64,000 nt of DNA from Candidatus Gastranaerophilales bacterium (GTDB lineage Bacteria; Cyanobacteriota; Vampirovibrionia; Gastranaerophilales; Gastranaerophilaceae): the NCBI GenBank assembly GCA_944326565.1, contig CALVEL010000004.1, positions 1-64,000 of the forward strand, read 5' to 3'. Positions 1-9,559 of the stretch are shown here, piece after piece. The notes under the pieces are model-generated. The model saw nothing but the letters and a program-made list of their open reading frames with translations. It searched no databases and had not been told where the DNA came from. Each line of letters starts with the position of its first letter. Position 1 is the first letter of the stretch. The position numbers and the translations under genes are program-made.

Positions 1-1687
1 AGTAACATATAATGTAAAACGAATAGAGACATCAGGCTTGAATGTTTCAGCGATAGCGGAATTACAAGAGTGTTCAAGGCTAATAAATGGAGGCGGAAGC
101 TGTTCAATAGGATTTATAGGAACTGGTGTATTACAGAATACAAAAGCAGATGTTCAATTGAGTGGTGGTTCAAATGAATCATTCACGTTGGACAGTTCAA
201 ATTCATATAGAAAGACATTAAGTGATATGCCATGTGGTAATAATTACCAGATAACAGCGACAGGAGGTGTAGCTCCAGGAGCCGGAAGTAATTGGGCGGA
301 TGCAGTAATAACAGCGACAGCAAATCCTAGTTCAATAACTAATTTATCTGGTAGTCAAACCGTATGGATAGAAATATCCGATGAGTCACCAGAAGAGAGC
401 TGCACAATAGAGGTAGTAGCAGCAGGCGATACGAGTAAGAATGCATATTGCAGTATACATTTGACCGGAAATGAAGTTAAAAATGATTCACTAAGTAAAA
501 GTAATTCATATAAAGTTATTTGGGAAAACTTAGAGTGCGGTAAGCAATATTTTGTCCGCGCAACTGATGGCGGAAACGATACCGGACCAAATACAGTGCA
601 AGTAGATGCAAGTCCGACACTAATAAATTCATTAACAGGCACGCAGACCGTCACAGTAACATTTGGAAATCCTGGGGATGCTAGTTGTCGTCTGACATTT
701 ACAAGCAGTGGCGATACCGGCGGAGCAGCAGAGGGCCAATGTACAGTCACAAGCGGTAAGGACAATTCGACAAAGACTGTAAACTTGAATAAAGGAACAC
801 AGTATAAGGGCAGCTTGTCAGGCTTGTATTGCGGTTACGGCTATACAATAAGCTGTAGCGGTACAGGCACAGGTTCAACTTATAAACTTACACCTACACC
901 GCCAATTATATCATCACTTACTGGTACTCAGAATGTTGATGTTAAGTTTGAAAAAGGACAAGAAGAAGATTGTAAAATTGTTGTAAGGGGAGGTGGGGAT
1001 ATTGACCCATCAATTGTTATGGCAACAGTTAATTTAAGTGGTCCTGATGGATCTAAGACACAAAAATTGGATTCAAGCAGTGGTAGTTTTTCTGTAAGTT
1101 GGGATTTGACTTGTGGAGCTAATTACACTATATCACTTTCAGATTTAGCAACTGATAGAAATGGTGGAAATGCAACTGTAAAAGCGGATTATGATGGTTC
1201 CGTAAATAATTTACAAGGAACAAAATATGTAGATGTTGAATTTTCTATACAATCAGGATCTACCCCTTCTCCTAAAGTAGCAATTTTAAATGTCAATAAA
1301 GTCAAGTGCCAACAATATTATCCTTCTCAACCTTTTAGTTGTTCATGGTCTAGCAAAGGATTGGAGCTTGAAAGTTGGCCATTCAATGGCACTTCAGTTG
1401 GCAGTATAGTTGTTCTTGTTGATTTTCAAATGGATTCGCAGTATTGTAATTATAACCCCTTAGAGTGTCGTCTTACAAAAACATTTGTATTAAGTAGTTC
1501 AAATACTTCAATTAGTGATGTTGATTTTGGTACGATTCCTTTCTATGGAGGTAATACTCTATACGTAGCATATCCATCAGTCGTTGAAATTTATGCAAAT
1601 GCTTATGGAGGACCTAGTTTATTGGGCAGTGGTTATGAAAACTGTTCGGTTCGAGTAGATTATAGATATGATGTGTTTGACCCATAG
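1..1687 (+). CDS. Cys-rich tandem-repeat (Ig-like) protein, 5' end outside window
   Basis: The frame is open from the first bases, so the gene is truncated upstream; a TTG at 38 is only the first possible start and is unlikely to be real. Counting from it, four tandem repeats of about 92-98 residues begin near 21, 121, 216 and 311. Each opens with S-C-x-[IL] or D-C-K-I, has a C-G-x-x-Y-x-[IV] motif in the middle and closes with L-[TS]-G-[TS]-Q-x-V. This suggests repeated beta-sandwich domains, each with a disulfide. A different domain with several Cys follows (about 410-549). It is probably a secreted or surface protein; no anchor is visible at the C-terminus. Repeats 1-3 are near 50% G+C in sampled stretches, while the 3' part is near 32%, so the gene looks mosaic. 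Function unknown. Confidence 0.75.
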   Translation, partial: VTYNVKRIETSGLNVSAIAELQECSRLINGGGSCSIGFIGTGVLQNTKADVQLSGGSNESFTLDSSNSYRKTLSDMPCGNNYQITATGGVAPGAGSNWADAVITATANPSSITNLSGSQTVWIEISDESPEESCTIEVVAAGDTSKNAYCSIHLTGNEVKNDSLSKSNSYKVIWENLECGKQYFVRATDGGNDTGPNTVQVDASPTLINSLTGTQTVTVTFGNPGDASCRLTFTSSGDTGGAAEGQCTVTSGKDNSTKTVNLNKGTQYKGSLSGLYCGYGYTISCSGTGTGSTYKLTPTPPIISSLTGTQNVDVKFEKGQEEDCKIVVRGGGDIDPSIVMATVNLSGPDGSKTQKLDSSSGSFSVSWDLTCGANYTISLSDLATDRNGGNATVKADYDGSVNNLQGTKYVDVEFSIQSGSTPSPKVAILNVNKVKCQQYYPSQPFSCSWSSKGLELESWPFNGTSVGSIVVLVDFQMDSQYCNYNPLECRLTKTFVLSSSNTSISDVDFGTIPFYGGNTLYVAYPSVVEIYANAYGGPSLLGSGYENCSVRVDYRYDVFDP

Positions 1688-1693
1688 CAAATA

Positions 1694-1777
1694 TGGTGCG
1701 TCTTTTTGACGCACCAAGATAATTAAAAATAAATTTTTGCTCAATATAGGCGCTTATTATAAGCGCCTTTGGTTTTG
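1694..1777 (+). terminator. Two tandem terminator hairpins
   Basis: A perfect 9-bp stem (TGGTGCGTC at 1694-1702 with GACGCACCA at 1708-1716) is followed by an 8-bp stem (GGCGCTTA at 1749-1756 with TAAGCGCC at 1760-1767) and a T-rich tail. They end the repeat-protein transcript before glyS. The rest of 1688-1921 shows only AT-rich sequence. Confidence 0.8.
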
Positions 1778-1921
1778 TCTTTAATATAACTTTGCTATTG
1801 CTTTACTTTATTTTTTCAGGATATATAATCTATTATGGAATATTTTTAATTATTCCACTGACAAAATCATTCTCTAAGCTTGTTTTTTAAATTGCTTTAG
1901 AGATTATAAGAAAGGTGAGAT

Positions 1922-3982
1922 ATGAGTAAATATTTATTAGAAATAGGAACTGAAGAATTACCATACAGGTTTATACCATCTGCGATAAAGCAGTTAGAAA
2001 ATTTGTTCGGAGAGTTTTTGTCAGAAAATAAGGTAGGTTATAGTGATATAAATGTCTATGCAACCCCAAGACGTTTGGCTGTTATTATTGACGGTTTAGA
2101 AAAATCAAGTCCTGATGAAGTTAAGATAGTCAAAGGACCTGTAAAACGTGTTGCATATGATGAGAGTGGCAATCTTTCAAAGGCTGGTCTAGGGTTTGCA
2201 AATAAAAATGGTGTATCCCCTGAAGATTTGTATATAGAAGATGATTATTTACATGCAAAAATTTTAATAAAAGGAAAATCAATAATTGAGTTATTACAGC
2301 AAAATGTTCCTGCGTTAGTTTTAAAATTACAAGGATCCCATTTTATGAGATGGGCAGATAACGATCAAAAATTTTCTCGTCCTATAAGATGGATTGTCTC
2401 TATTTTAGATAAGGATGAAGTTAAAATTAAAATTATTGATAAAGAAAGTTCAAATATATCAAGAGGACATAGATTTGCTCAGCAGAATGTTATAATAGGT
2501 CATCCTGATGATTATGTTGAATTGATGAGAAATTGCTGTGTAATAGTTGATCAAAATGAGCGTAGACAAAGAATCATAGAAAAAGCTAAAGAAGAAGCAG
2601 AAAAATTTGGCGCAGAGCCTTATTACACAGATGATTTGTTGGATGAGGTTACTTTCATTACAGAATATCCAGTGCCGGCTGTTTGTGATTTTTCTGAAGA
2701 ATATCTTAAATTACCAGAAGAATTGGTTGTGACCGTTATGGCAGTTCATCAAAGATATTTTGCACTTTATAAAGATGGAAAACTTATTAACAAATTTATT
2801 ACTATGACTAATTATTTGGGTGATGAGTTTGAAAATATTAAAGCAGGTAATGTAAGAGTAATTAAAGCAAGGCTAGATGATGCGGTATTTTTCTTTAATG
2901 AGGATACCAAAAAGCCACTTGAGTCTTACGTTGAAGATTTGAAAGGTATTACGTTCCAAAAAGGAATGGGTTCAATGTACGATAAAGCTCAAAGACTTGT
3001 ATCGCTTTCTCGTACTATTTGTAATCAGCTTGGAATTGTTGATTCAAGAACAATTGAAAGGACTGCACTTCTTTGCAAGGCTGATTTGACTACAAATCTT
3101 GTATTTGAATTTACTGAACTGCAAGGGTATATCGGTGCAGATTATGCAAGAGTATCAGGTGAGTTGGATGCGGTCTGTGAAGGAATTAAAGAACATTATT
3201 TCCCGTTGAATGCAGAAAGTGATACTGCAAAAACAATTGAAGGACAGGTTGTCGGAATTGCAGATAAAATTGATACTATTGCAGCCGTTTTTGCAGAAGG
3301 TAAAAAACCTACAGGCTCATCTGATCCTTTAGGGGTAAGACGTGCAGCTTTGGGTATTATAAGAACGGTTTTAGCAAATAATTTGAATATTAATTTGACC
3401 AAGCTGGTTGATGAAACTTTATTGAATCTTCCAGTGCAATTTGAAGGCGGATCTATTGTGGATAAATTAAAAAAGGCTGCTGATGATTGTGTAGGAAGAG
3501 TATCCGGCAAGGTCAGTGAAGAAATTAATAATTTCATTATACAAAGATTAATTATTTATTTGAGTGATAAGTATTCTAAGAATGTTTTAGAAGCTTGTGC
3601 TGTGAATAAAAATCCTTTAGAAAATCTTGCTGATTACATTGAAAGAGTTAAAGTAATATCAACATTGAATTGCCCTCCAATGCTTGAGAGTGCAAACCGC
3701 GTAGCAAGGCTCCTTAAAGAGCCTGTGTTCGCTCAGGTTAATAAAAACTTGTTTAATTTGCCGGCTGAAAAGATGCTTTTAGAACAAATTAATACCGTTT
3801 GTGCAAAAGATAATTATGCAGAATATCTTAAACAGTTAGAGGAAATTAATCCATCAGTAGAGAAATTCTTTAATGATGTGCTTGTCATGGACAAGGATGA
3901 AAAAATTAAACAAAACAGGCTCGCTCTTTTAGCTTTATTAAAGCAAAAGTATGATTATATCTGTGATTTCTGTAAATTATAA
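1922..3982 (+). CDS. glyS: Glycine--tRNA ligase, beta subunit
   Basis: The beta chain of the bacterial alpha2-beta2 glycyl-tRNA synthetase, which charges tRNA-Gly in the cytosol. At 686 aa it is full length for the family. It opens with the hallmark L-L-E-I-G-T-E-E-L-P and has Y-A-T-P-R-R-L at 46-52 and F-S-R-P-I-R-W at 151-157. The middle carries the HD-like block around E-R-T-A-L-L-C-K-A-D, and the C-terminus should be the DALR-type anticodon-binding domain. AAAGGTGAG lies just upstream of the ATG. The alpha subunit gene glyQ is not adjacent; the preceding gene is unrelated. Confidence 0.97.
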   Translation: MSKYLLEIGTEELPYRFIPSAIKQLENLFGEFLSENKVGYSDINVYATPRRLAVIIDGLEKSSPDEVKIVKGPVKRVAYDESGNLSKAGLGFANKNGVSPEDLYIEDDYLHAKILIKGKSIIELLQQNVPALVLKLQGSHFMRWADNDQKFSRPIRWIVSILDKDEVKIKIIDKESSNISRGHRFAQQNVIIGHPDDYVELMRNCCVIVDQNERRQRIIEKAKEEAEKFGAEPYYTDDLLDEVTFITEYPVPAVCDFSEEYLKLPEELVVTVMAVHQRYFALYKDGKLINKFITMTNYLGDEFENIKAGNVRVIKARLDDAVFFFNEDTKKPLESYVEDLKGITFQKGMGSMYDKAQRLVSLSRTICNQLGIVDSRTIERTALLCKADLTTNLVFEFTELQGYIGADYARVSGELDAVCEGIKEHYFPLNAESDTAKTIEGQVVGIADKIDTIAAVFAEGKKPTGSSDPLGVRRAALGIIRTVLANNLNINLTKLVDETLLNLPVQFEGGSIVDKLKKAADDCVGRVSGKVSEEINNFIIQRLIIYLSDKYSKNVLEACAVNKNPLENLADYIERVKVISTLNCPPMLESANRVARLLKEPVFAQVNKNLFNLPAEKMLLEQINTVCAKDNYAEYLKQLEEINPSVEKFFNDVLVMDKDEKIKQNRLALLALLKQKYDYICDFCKL

Positions 3983-4095
3983 AGATTTGTAAATAAACTC
4001 TTAAAAATAGTAAATTATTTTTTTTAGGGTATTTTATAATGATACAATAATATAGAAATCAAAATTAGTGTAGAAAAGTTAGAGGTAACATTGAC

Positions 4096-4407
4096 ATGTT
4101 AAACAGGCTAAAAAATCTAAAAATAGTTAAAACTTTTAAAAGCGAGATATCGCCTAAATTGCGATGGTTAATGTTTGCCAATAATAATGATAAATCATCT
4201 TCTGATTATATTAAAATGGTATCAGGAGTAGATGAATTGAAAAGTAATTCTGACGAACTAAGGCTGGAAGCAATGGTCAGAGAACAGCTCAAAGAAGAGT
4301 TTCCTAATATTGAAAATTCAAAATCTTATGAGCTATTAGTGGATGCAGTTATGCATAATTTAAAGAAAAAACAGCTTCAGGCCATGGATAACATGGATTT
4401 TTCTTAA
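4096..4407 (+). CDS. Small hypothetical protein
   Basis: A 103-aa, charged, mainly helical protein without signal peptide or membrane segment. The ATG is preceded by AGAGG about 11 nt upstream. I recognise no family. It lies downstream of glyS after a 113-nt gap and ends before a clear terminator, so it may be its own short transcript. The predicted long helices (residues 50-100) could form a coiled coil. Confidence 0.6.
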   Translation: MLNRLKNLKIVKTFKSEISPKLRWLMFANNNDKSSSDYIKMVSGVDELKSNSDELRLEAMVREQLKEEFPNIENSKSYELLVDAVMHNLKKKQLQAMDNMDFS

Positions 4408-4454
4408 AAATCTATATTTAGTGTTATCAATAGGCAGAATATCTGCAATACAAT

Positions 4455-4482
4455 AATACCCCACAAGGGGTGTTATTTTTTT
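4455..4482 (+). terminator. Rho-independent terminator
   Basis: AATACCCC (4455-4462) pairs with GGGGTGTT (4467-4474) around an ACAA loop, with one G-U pair, and is followed by ATTTTTTT. Confidence 0.85.
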
Positions 4483-4517
4483 ATAAATAAAATATAATTT
4501 TACAAAAGGAGGCTTTT

Positions 4518-4757
4518 ATGACAACAACAATCATTGGTGTAAAATTAGAAAACAGAATTGAAAGTGCTATTGAATTTCAAAGGATAATAACAGAGTTTGG
4601 TTGCGAGATAAGAACAAGAATAGGTATTCATCCGTCTGATGAAAATAATTCTTGCACAAATTGTGGAATAATTCTTCTTGAAATAAACGGAGATGGTAAA
4701 AAATTAATTGAAAAGTTAAGTAAACATTGGGCTGTTCAGATAATGACTTTTCAATAA
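4518..4757 (+). CDS. Small ACT-like protein, possibly of the TM1266/NikR-C-like type
   Basis: A 79-aa protein with the pattern of the small ferredoxin-like (ACT/NikR C-terminal-like) regulators known from TM1266: an I-I-G-V-K-L-E-N-R strand, a helix, R-T-R-I-G-I-H, and a second strand G-I-I-L-L-E-I-N-G-D-G. AAAGGAGG lies 8 nt before the ATG. A short C-x-x-C (S-C-T-N-C-G) could bind metal. In related organisms such proteins sit near [FeFe]-hydrogenase maturation genes; none is adjacent here. The family assignment comes from pattern only and is tentative. Confidence 0.6.
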   Translation: MTTTIIGVKLENRIESAIEFQRIITEFGCEIRTRIGIHPSDENNSCTNCGIILLEINGDGKKLIEKLSKHWAVQIMTFQ

Positions 4758-4834
4758 TAAATTTTTGTAAACATTCTAATATATACATAGCAAAAATATT
4801 TTTTCAGAGGTGTTCTACTTTTTGGGAATTTAAT

Positions 4835-6379
4835 ATGATTACGCCCATAAATGGATACAATACAAACTTAATACAAAAAGTAGTTCTTAATCATAAGGAT
4901 GAACGACAGCAATCACAGTCGCAGACGGTTAGGACAAGTATCTTTTATATTAATGATTACCATGGCAAATCAATTAATTTAGAACGGACGATGACAGCTT
5001 CCAATGCTTTTGATAATTTTATACCGTCCAAGCCTACTGATAAATTAAAGTTTTCATCAGGAGATATATTATTAGGCGAAGTAGAAAACGTAAATAAAGT
5101 AGCAGTCGCAGGTGAAAATGCACTTCATATAATGGCATCAGCTATGGGAAATCATGAATATGATATGCCTAAAAGTATTGAAAAATTGATACCTGATATG
5201 AAATTTAAAATGCTCGCTTGTAATATTGATATTCCTAAACAATATCCATTGTCCAAAAAAGTAGAAAAATCGTATATTCAAGAAGTAAATGGTAATAAAT
5301 ACGGAATAATCGGAACTTCTCCTACCGATTTAATATCAAGGCTTAAATATAGCAGATTGTTTTCTGTAAATGAAATTCACAATATAAATTCTACTGTATC
5401 CGATATCCAAAATGAGGTGAATAAACTTAGCAGTCAAGGAATTGATAAAATTATATTATTATCACATTTAGGATATGGATATGATAAGAAAATTGCTCAA
5501 GAAACCGATGGAATTGATGTGATATTAGGTGGGCATTCACATAATTTAGTATTAGGTGCTCAAGAAGGAGAAAATCTGTTATACAGTAAGTCAGGTGAGC
5601 CTGTAATTATCACACAGGCTGGTCGTGATGGAAAATATTTTGGTGTATTAAATCTTGAATTTGATAAAAATGGCGTAATTACAAAAGTCCAAAATAATGT
5701 GACATCAACCAGAGGTTTCAAACGAAATGCACCATTGAGATATGTATTTGAAAAAATTCTCGGTAAACCTTATGTAGTTGGCTATGTTAGATCTGCTGTA
5801 CCCCCAATTAAGAACGATTTAATTGATCCTAATCCCCATGCTCAATTTATAGTAGATTGTATGAGAGAGGAACTAGGTGGTGATATTGCATTATTGGGTG
5901 CAGCTAATGTTAGAGGATACTTTGAAAGCGGTGCATTGGATACAAGAGTTTTAGAGGATATGTCACCTTTTAAAAATAATCTTACAATAACTCCTTATAC
6001 AGAAAAAGAAATAGTAGATGCACTCAAAGCGACAGCAAAATCTCTTGTAAATATGAATAATAAACCCGGAATTTTACATACATCAGGTCTAAGGTATAAC
6101 ATAAATAAAAAAGGTGAAATATTAGACTTGTATTATATAGACAAATTCGGTAAATCGACCAAAATAGATATCGATAATCCAAGAGAGGATAAAATATATA
6201 GAACTGTTGTAAATGATTACTATGCAATGGGTAAAGATAATCTTTCAATGTTAAATAAAATTGATTGGGCTGAGAAAATTTTCGATTTTGATTTTACTAA
6301 GTGTGTAAAAGATCATTTCAAAAAAGACCAAACTCCTGTAGAAATTAAAGATGATGGAAGAATAAAAATAATTGATTAA
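4835..6379 (+). CDS. Calcineurin-like metallophosphoesterase / 5'-nucleotidase family protein
   Basis: A 514-aa protein of the UshA/5'-nucleotidase class, which hydrolyses nucleotides or related phosphoesters with a di-metal centre. Visible motifs in order are N-D-Y-H-G (40-44), S-G-D (75-77), G-N-H-E-Y-D (105-110), L-S-H-L-G (209-213) and G-G-H-S-H (232-236). The C-terminal half corresponds to the substrate-binding domain. UshA itself is periplasmic, but this protein has no signal peptide. I chose ATG 4835 because the upstream extension runs back into the previous gene. The product then starts M-I-T-P-I, like several other unknown proteins here. The domain assignment is strong; the substrate is unknown. 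Confidence 0.85.
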   Translation: MITPINGYNTNLIQKVVLNHKDERQQSQSQTVRTSIFYINDYHGKSINLERTMTASNAFDNFIPSKPTDKLKFSSGDILLGEVENVNKVAVAGENALHIMASAMGNHEYDMPKSIEKLIPDMKFKMLACNIDIPKQYPLSKKVEKSYIQEVNGNKYGIIGTSPTDLISRLKYSRLFSVNEIHNINSTVSDIQNEVNKLSSQGIDKIILLSHLGYGYDKKIAQETDGIDVILGGHSHNLVLGAQEGENLLYSKSGEPVIITQAGRDGKYFGVLNLEFDKNGVITKVQNNVTSTRGFKRNAPLRYVFEKILGKPYVVGYVRSAVPPIKNDLIDPNPHAQFIVDCMREELGGDIALLGAANVRGYFESGALDTRVLEDMSPFKNNLTITPYTEKEIVDALKATAKSLVNMNNKPGILHTSGLRYNINKKGEILDLYYIDKFGKSTKIDIDNPREDKIYRTVVNDYYAMGKDNLSMLNKIDWAEKIFDFDFTKCVKDHFKKDQTPVEIKDDGRIKIID

Positions 6380-6382
6380 AAA

Positions 6383-6418
6383 AATAGGTTTTTCATTTCT
6401 TTGAAAAACCTATTTTTT
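6383..6418. terminator. Bidirectional terminator between convergent genes
   Basis: A perfect 13-bp stem (AATAGGTTTTTCA at 6383-6395, TGAAAAACCTATT at 6402-6414) has T-runs on both strands. It serves the phosphoesterase gene (+) and the membrane gene (-). Confidence 0.9.
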
Positions 6419-6430
6419 GTTTGTTTTGTT

Positions 6431-7300
6431 TTAATTATTTTCTGATGCTGTATTGATTTTTTTATGATAAATGTTTGCAACAGCATAATAAAAAGCTAGT
6501 CCTATAATTAAACTAAAATAAAGCATAATTGTAGTGATAAGAGTTATTAAGCAAACATTTTCTGAAATATTTGAAGCACTATGCAGACCATAACCGCTTA
6601 ATCCTGCAATCAGTCCTATAATAAAGAAAATTGCAAATGTGATTATAGAAGAAACTATGCAATATAAAATAGAAATACCGATAAACTTTAAGTATAAAAC
6701 AATTGCAGAAGTGAAAATTTTCGGTAAATAAGTAAACATAAGTAATGGAGAAATATTTTCTTTTATTGAATAATTTTTAGCAAATGATGTAAAAATAAAA
6801 GGAATGGTCAAATAAATTGTAAGAATAGCACAAAATGTTAGTATAATTCCTGGTATTTTAAATCCTGGTATAAAACAACTTGACACAACTAACAGTATAA
6901 AAACTATCATGTAAATAATCCAAATTATACAAAAACCTATCCATTTCCAAAAGTGATTAAAAAGTTTTAGATTAATATCAGGCATAATATCGAGAGCATT
7001 AATTTTTTCTTCGTCTGATTGCGTATCTTTCCAAATTAAATATTTAATAGAATTGTGCATAAAATGAATCATGTAAAGCCCAATAATCAGGCTGATTATT
7101 GTACAAATAATCCCCAAAAGAGGGTATTCTAAATAGATATATCTATATATATCAGCTTGACTGCCACTGTTATTTGCTAATGCTGCTATAGCACAAGGCA
7201 GCGATACAAGTAGTGAAAGCAAGAATAAAAATAAGTGTTTTGGAAAAATATTTTTTCCAGTATAGATTTTTTTAAAACCTTCAAAAAATCCGCCAGCCAT
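6431..7300 (-). CDS. Polytopic membrane protein, paralogue of the upstream gene
   Basis: A 289-aa integral membrane protein with about six hydrophobic segments. It begins with a conserved stretch E-G-F-K-K-I-Y-T-G-K-N-I-F that the upstream paralogue (7316-8143) also has. An internal block N-[SI]-x-x-L-[IM]-F-T-x-[LV]-P-K-x-F-x-S-A is also shared. AAAGGAGAG precedes the ATG. The two genes are 15 nt apart and are surely cotranscribed. They resemble DUF4013/DUF975-type membrane proteins of unknown function; I cannot assign a substrate. Confidence 0.75.
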   Translation of the reverse strand: MAGGFFEGFKKIYTGKNIFPKHLFLFLLSLLVSLPCAIAALANNSGSQADIYRYIYLEYPLLGIICTIISLIIGLYMIHFMHNSIKYLIWKDTQSDEEKINALDIMPDINLKLFNHFWKWIGFCIIWIIYMIVFILLVVSSCFIPGFKIPGIILTFCAILTIYLTIPFIFTSFAKNYSIKENISPLLMFTYLPKIFTSAIVLYLKFIGISILYCIVSSIITFAIFFIIGLIAGLSGYGLHSASNISENVCLITLITTIMLYFSLIIGLAFYYAVANIYHKKINTASENN

Positions 7301-7315
7301 AAAACTCTCCTTTTC

Positions 7316-8143
7316 TTAAATTTCTTTTTCTAACTCTATTTTTCTATAATATATATTTGCAATAGCATAGTAGAATACTAAAATTGCAATCAATTCAATA
7401 TATACAGCAATAGCAACTACAATTGCCATAATAAATGTGAAATTGGCTAATCCCAAAATGCCAATAATCGAACTGATTGTTAAAATTACTAGTACTTGTA
7501 ATATAGAAATACAAATACTAAATACAAAATATTTTAGTCCCAAAATAGTTGCTGAAACAAATGTTTTAGGAACTAATGTAAATAAAAGAGAAGGTGAAAT
7601 ATTTCCTTTTAATTTATAGTTTCTTGCAAAACCTGCAACTATATAAGGTATTGAATAATAAAAACAAATAAATATAACCAAAGCAACAGGTATGAAAAAC
7701 AGATTTATTACAGGAATAGAGCAGAAAAATATTATAATCATCAATAAAATAATAAGATTTATAAACCAAATAGCCCAAAATTTAATTACATCAATCCAAT
7801 TCCTAAAAATATCTGTATTGATTTCAGGCATGATTGTCATTGCTTTGACTCGTTGTTGATCTTTTTGAGTATCTTGCCATATAAAAAGTTTTATGGCATT
7901 TTGCAAAAACTTCATAAAATAAAGTCCATAGACTATAAAAAATGCAATTGTGATTATAAGGAAAATCGGATTAGACAAAATATATCGGTATACTTCTGCA
8001 TCATTACCGTTAGTGTTTTCATATGCAATCATGAAAGGGAAAGTTACAATAATTGACAAAATGTATAAAAACAAATGTTTTTTAAGAATGTTTTTCCCGG
8101 TATAACATTTTACTATACCTTCTATTAACCCGCCAGTTGCCAT
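7316..8143 (-). CDS. Polytopic membrane protein, first of a tandem pair
   Basis: A 275-aa membrane protein homologous along its whole length to its downstream neighbour, so the pair arose by tandem duplication. It has a soluble N-terminal segment E-G-I-V-K-C-Y-T-G-K-N-I-L, about six hydrophobic helices, and a cytosolic loop around W-Q-D-T-Q-K-D-Q-Q. AAAGGAG lies before the ATG. It is divergent from prfB. Function unknown. Confidence 0.75.
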   Translation of the reverse strand: MATGGLIEGIVKCYTGKNILKKHLFLYILSIIVTFPFMIAYENTNGNDAEVYRYILSNPIFLIITIAFFIVYGLYFMKFLQNAIKLFIWQDTQKDQQRVKAMTIMPEINTDIFRNWIDVIKFWAIWFINLIILLMIIIFFCSIPVINLFFIPVALVIFICFYYSIPYIVAGFARNYKLKGNISPSLLFTLVPKTFVSATILGLKYFVFSICISILQVLVILTISSIIGILGLANFTFIMAIVVAIAVYIELIAILVFYYAIANIYYRKIELEKEI

Positions 8144-8228
8144 TAAAAATCTCCTTTACATACTATTTGAATATTATTCTAATAATTATAACAGTTTTAA
8201 ATTATGTTTCATACTCTATTTATTGTAG

Positions 8229-8240
8229 TATAATAATTAT
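8229..8240 (+). promoter_or_regulatory. prfB -10 box implying a leaderless transcript
   Basis: A perfect TATAAT (8229-8234) ends 6 nt before the prfB ATG at 8241, and no Shine-Dalgarno sequence is present. Transcription would start at or next to the start codon. Confidence 0.55.
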
Positions 8241-9333
8241 ATGGAAACGGATTTGAAACAATTATTGAATAATATAAAACCGAGATACGAAAAAATTAAG
8301 GAGTGTCTTTGACCCTGAAAGTTTAGAAAAAAAACTCTCAAGCTTAGAACAGGATATGCAAAATCCTAATGTTTGGTCAGATAAATCTCGTGTATCCAAG
8401 TTAGGTGCAGAAATTAAAGATATAAAAGAAAATCTTGAAATGCTTAATCGTTGGAATACAATACTCGAAGATGCATTAGTTTCACTTGAAATAAATGATA
8501 CTGATTTGATATCAGAAAGCATTGCTAATCTTGAAATTTTAGAAAAAGAAATTGATAAATTTGAAATCAGACTGATGCTAGGCGGAGAATATGATGAAGC
8601 AGATGCAATTTTGACGATAAACGCAGGTGCAGGAGGTACTGATGCTCAGGATTGGGCAAGTTTACTTTTAAGAATGTATATAAGATGGGCAGAAAATAAA
8701 GGTTGGAAAGTTGATTTATTAGATAAACTTGACGGAGAAGAAGCCGGAATAAAATCAGCTACTATAAAAATTTCAGGTAAATATGCATTCGGCTATGCAA
8801 AAGCTGAAAAAGGAGTACACCGCTTGGTAAGGATATCACCTTTCAATGCAAACGGAAAACGTCAGACGAGTTTTGCCTCTCTTGAGGTATCCCCTATAAT
8901 TGAAGATTTCGAAAAAACAATAACAATACCGCCAGAAGAATTAGAAATTGATACAATGCGCTCAGGCGGAGCAGGCGGACAAAATGTTAATAAAGTAGAA
9001 ACAGCAGTCAGAATTTTGCATAAACCAACTGGAATAGTCGTAAAATGCCAGCAGGAGAGATCTCAATTGCAAAATAAAGAAAACGCAATGCAGATTTTGG
9101 CTTCTAAACTTCTAGCTATAAGACAGGCGGAACATGATAAAAAATTGGCAGAATTAAAGGGTGAAAATGTTGATATAAACTTCGGCTCTCAAATCCGCTC
9201 TTACGTATTCCATCCTTACAAAATGGTAAAAGATCACAGAACCGGCTGTGAAGTCGGTAATGTTGATACTGTAATGGATGGGGATATCGATATATTTATT
9301 GATTCTTATTTAAAAAGTCAGGCAGTAAAATAA
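8241..9333 (+). CDS. prfB: Peptide chain release factor 2 (programmed +1 frameshift)
   Basis: RF2 releases nascent chains at UGA and UAA codons. The reading starts at ATG 8241 and meets an in-frame TGA at 8310-8312 after 23 codons; a +1 shift at CTT joins it to the main frame (GAC at 8311), giving 363 aa, the normal length. The anticodon-mimic S-P-F is at 199-201 and the catalytic G-G-Q at 245-247. The open frame that begins at ATG 8356 lacks the first 38 residues and is not the true start. The gene ends 3 nt before the convergent small regulator. Confidence 0.96.
8300..8313 (+). promoter_or_regulatory. RF2 autoregulatory +1 frameshift site
   Basis: GGAG (8300-8303) acts as the internal Shine-Dalgarno element, spaced 3 nt from CTT-TGA-C (8307-8313). 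This is the classic RF2 site: low RF2 lets the ribosome slip at CTT past the UGA, so the protein regulates its own synthesis. Confidence 0.95.
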
Positions 9334-9336
9334 TCT

Positions 9337-9552
9337 TTAATCAAAATCAAAAAGCTCTTTAGGATGTACTTTTAAAGTATCGGCTATTATTTTAACTTTC
9401 GATACAGTTAAATCAGTCTTAGCAATTTCAATAAGACTTATCATTGAACGTGAAATTTGCTCAGATACAGCAAGATCATCTTGAGTCAACCCTTTTTCTT
9501 TTCTGATTCGTTTTAAATTTTTTGCAAATTTTTGTAAATATACCTTGTCCAT
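9337..9552 (-). CDS. Small XRE/Cro-type HTH regulator, divergent to a pilin gene
   Basis: A 71-aa single-domain regulator: K-R-I-R-K-E-K-G-L-T-Q-D-D-L-A is the first helix pair and I-S-R-S-M-I-S-L-I-E the recognition helix, followed by the usual C-terminal helices. It has no other domain. No Shine-Dalgarno precedes the ATG, and candidate promoter elements lie within about 20 nt, so the mRNA is probably leaderless or nearly so. Its gene faces the pilin gene at 9618 across 65 bp that hold two inverted repeats. I infer an autoregulated repressor or activator of that pilin. Three further regulator/pilin pairs occur in the window. Confidence 0.85.
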   Translation of the reverse strand: MDKVYLQKFAKNLKRIRKEKGLTQDDLAVSEQISRSMISLIEIAKTDLTVSKVKIIADTLKVHPKELFDFD

Positions 9553-9559
9553 TTAAAAA

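Noticed and set aside
355-765. 136-aa minus-strand ORF
   Set aside because: It is the mirror of the repeat-protein coding frame, with no ribosome binding site or family features.
4727-4834. Upstream extension of the phosphoesterase gene to 4727
   Set aside because: It overlaps the previous gene and gives a Cys/aromatic-rich peptide unlike the family; ATG 4835 fits better.
8356-8356. ATG 8356 as the prfB start
   Set aside because: It would drop 38 conserved N-terminal residues that the +1 frameshift site restores.
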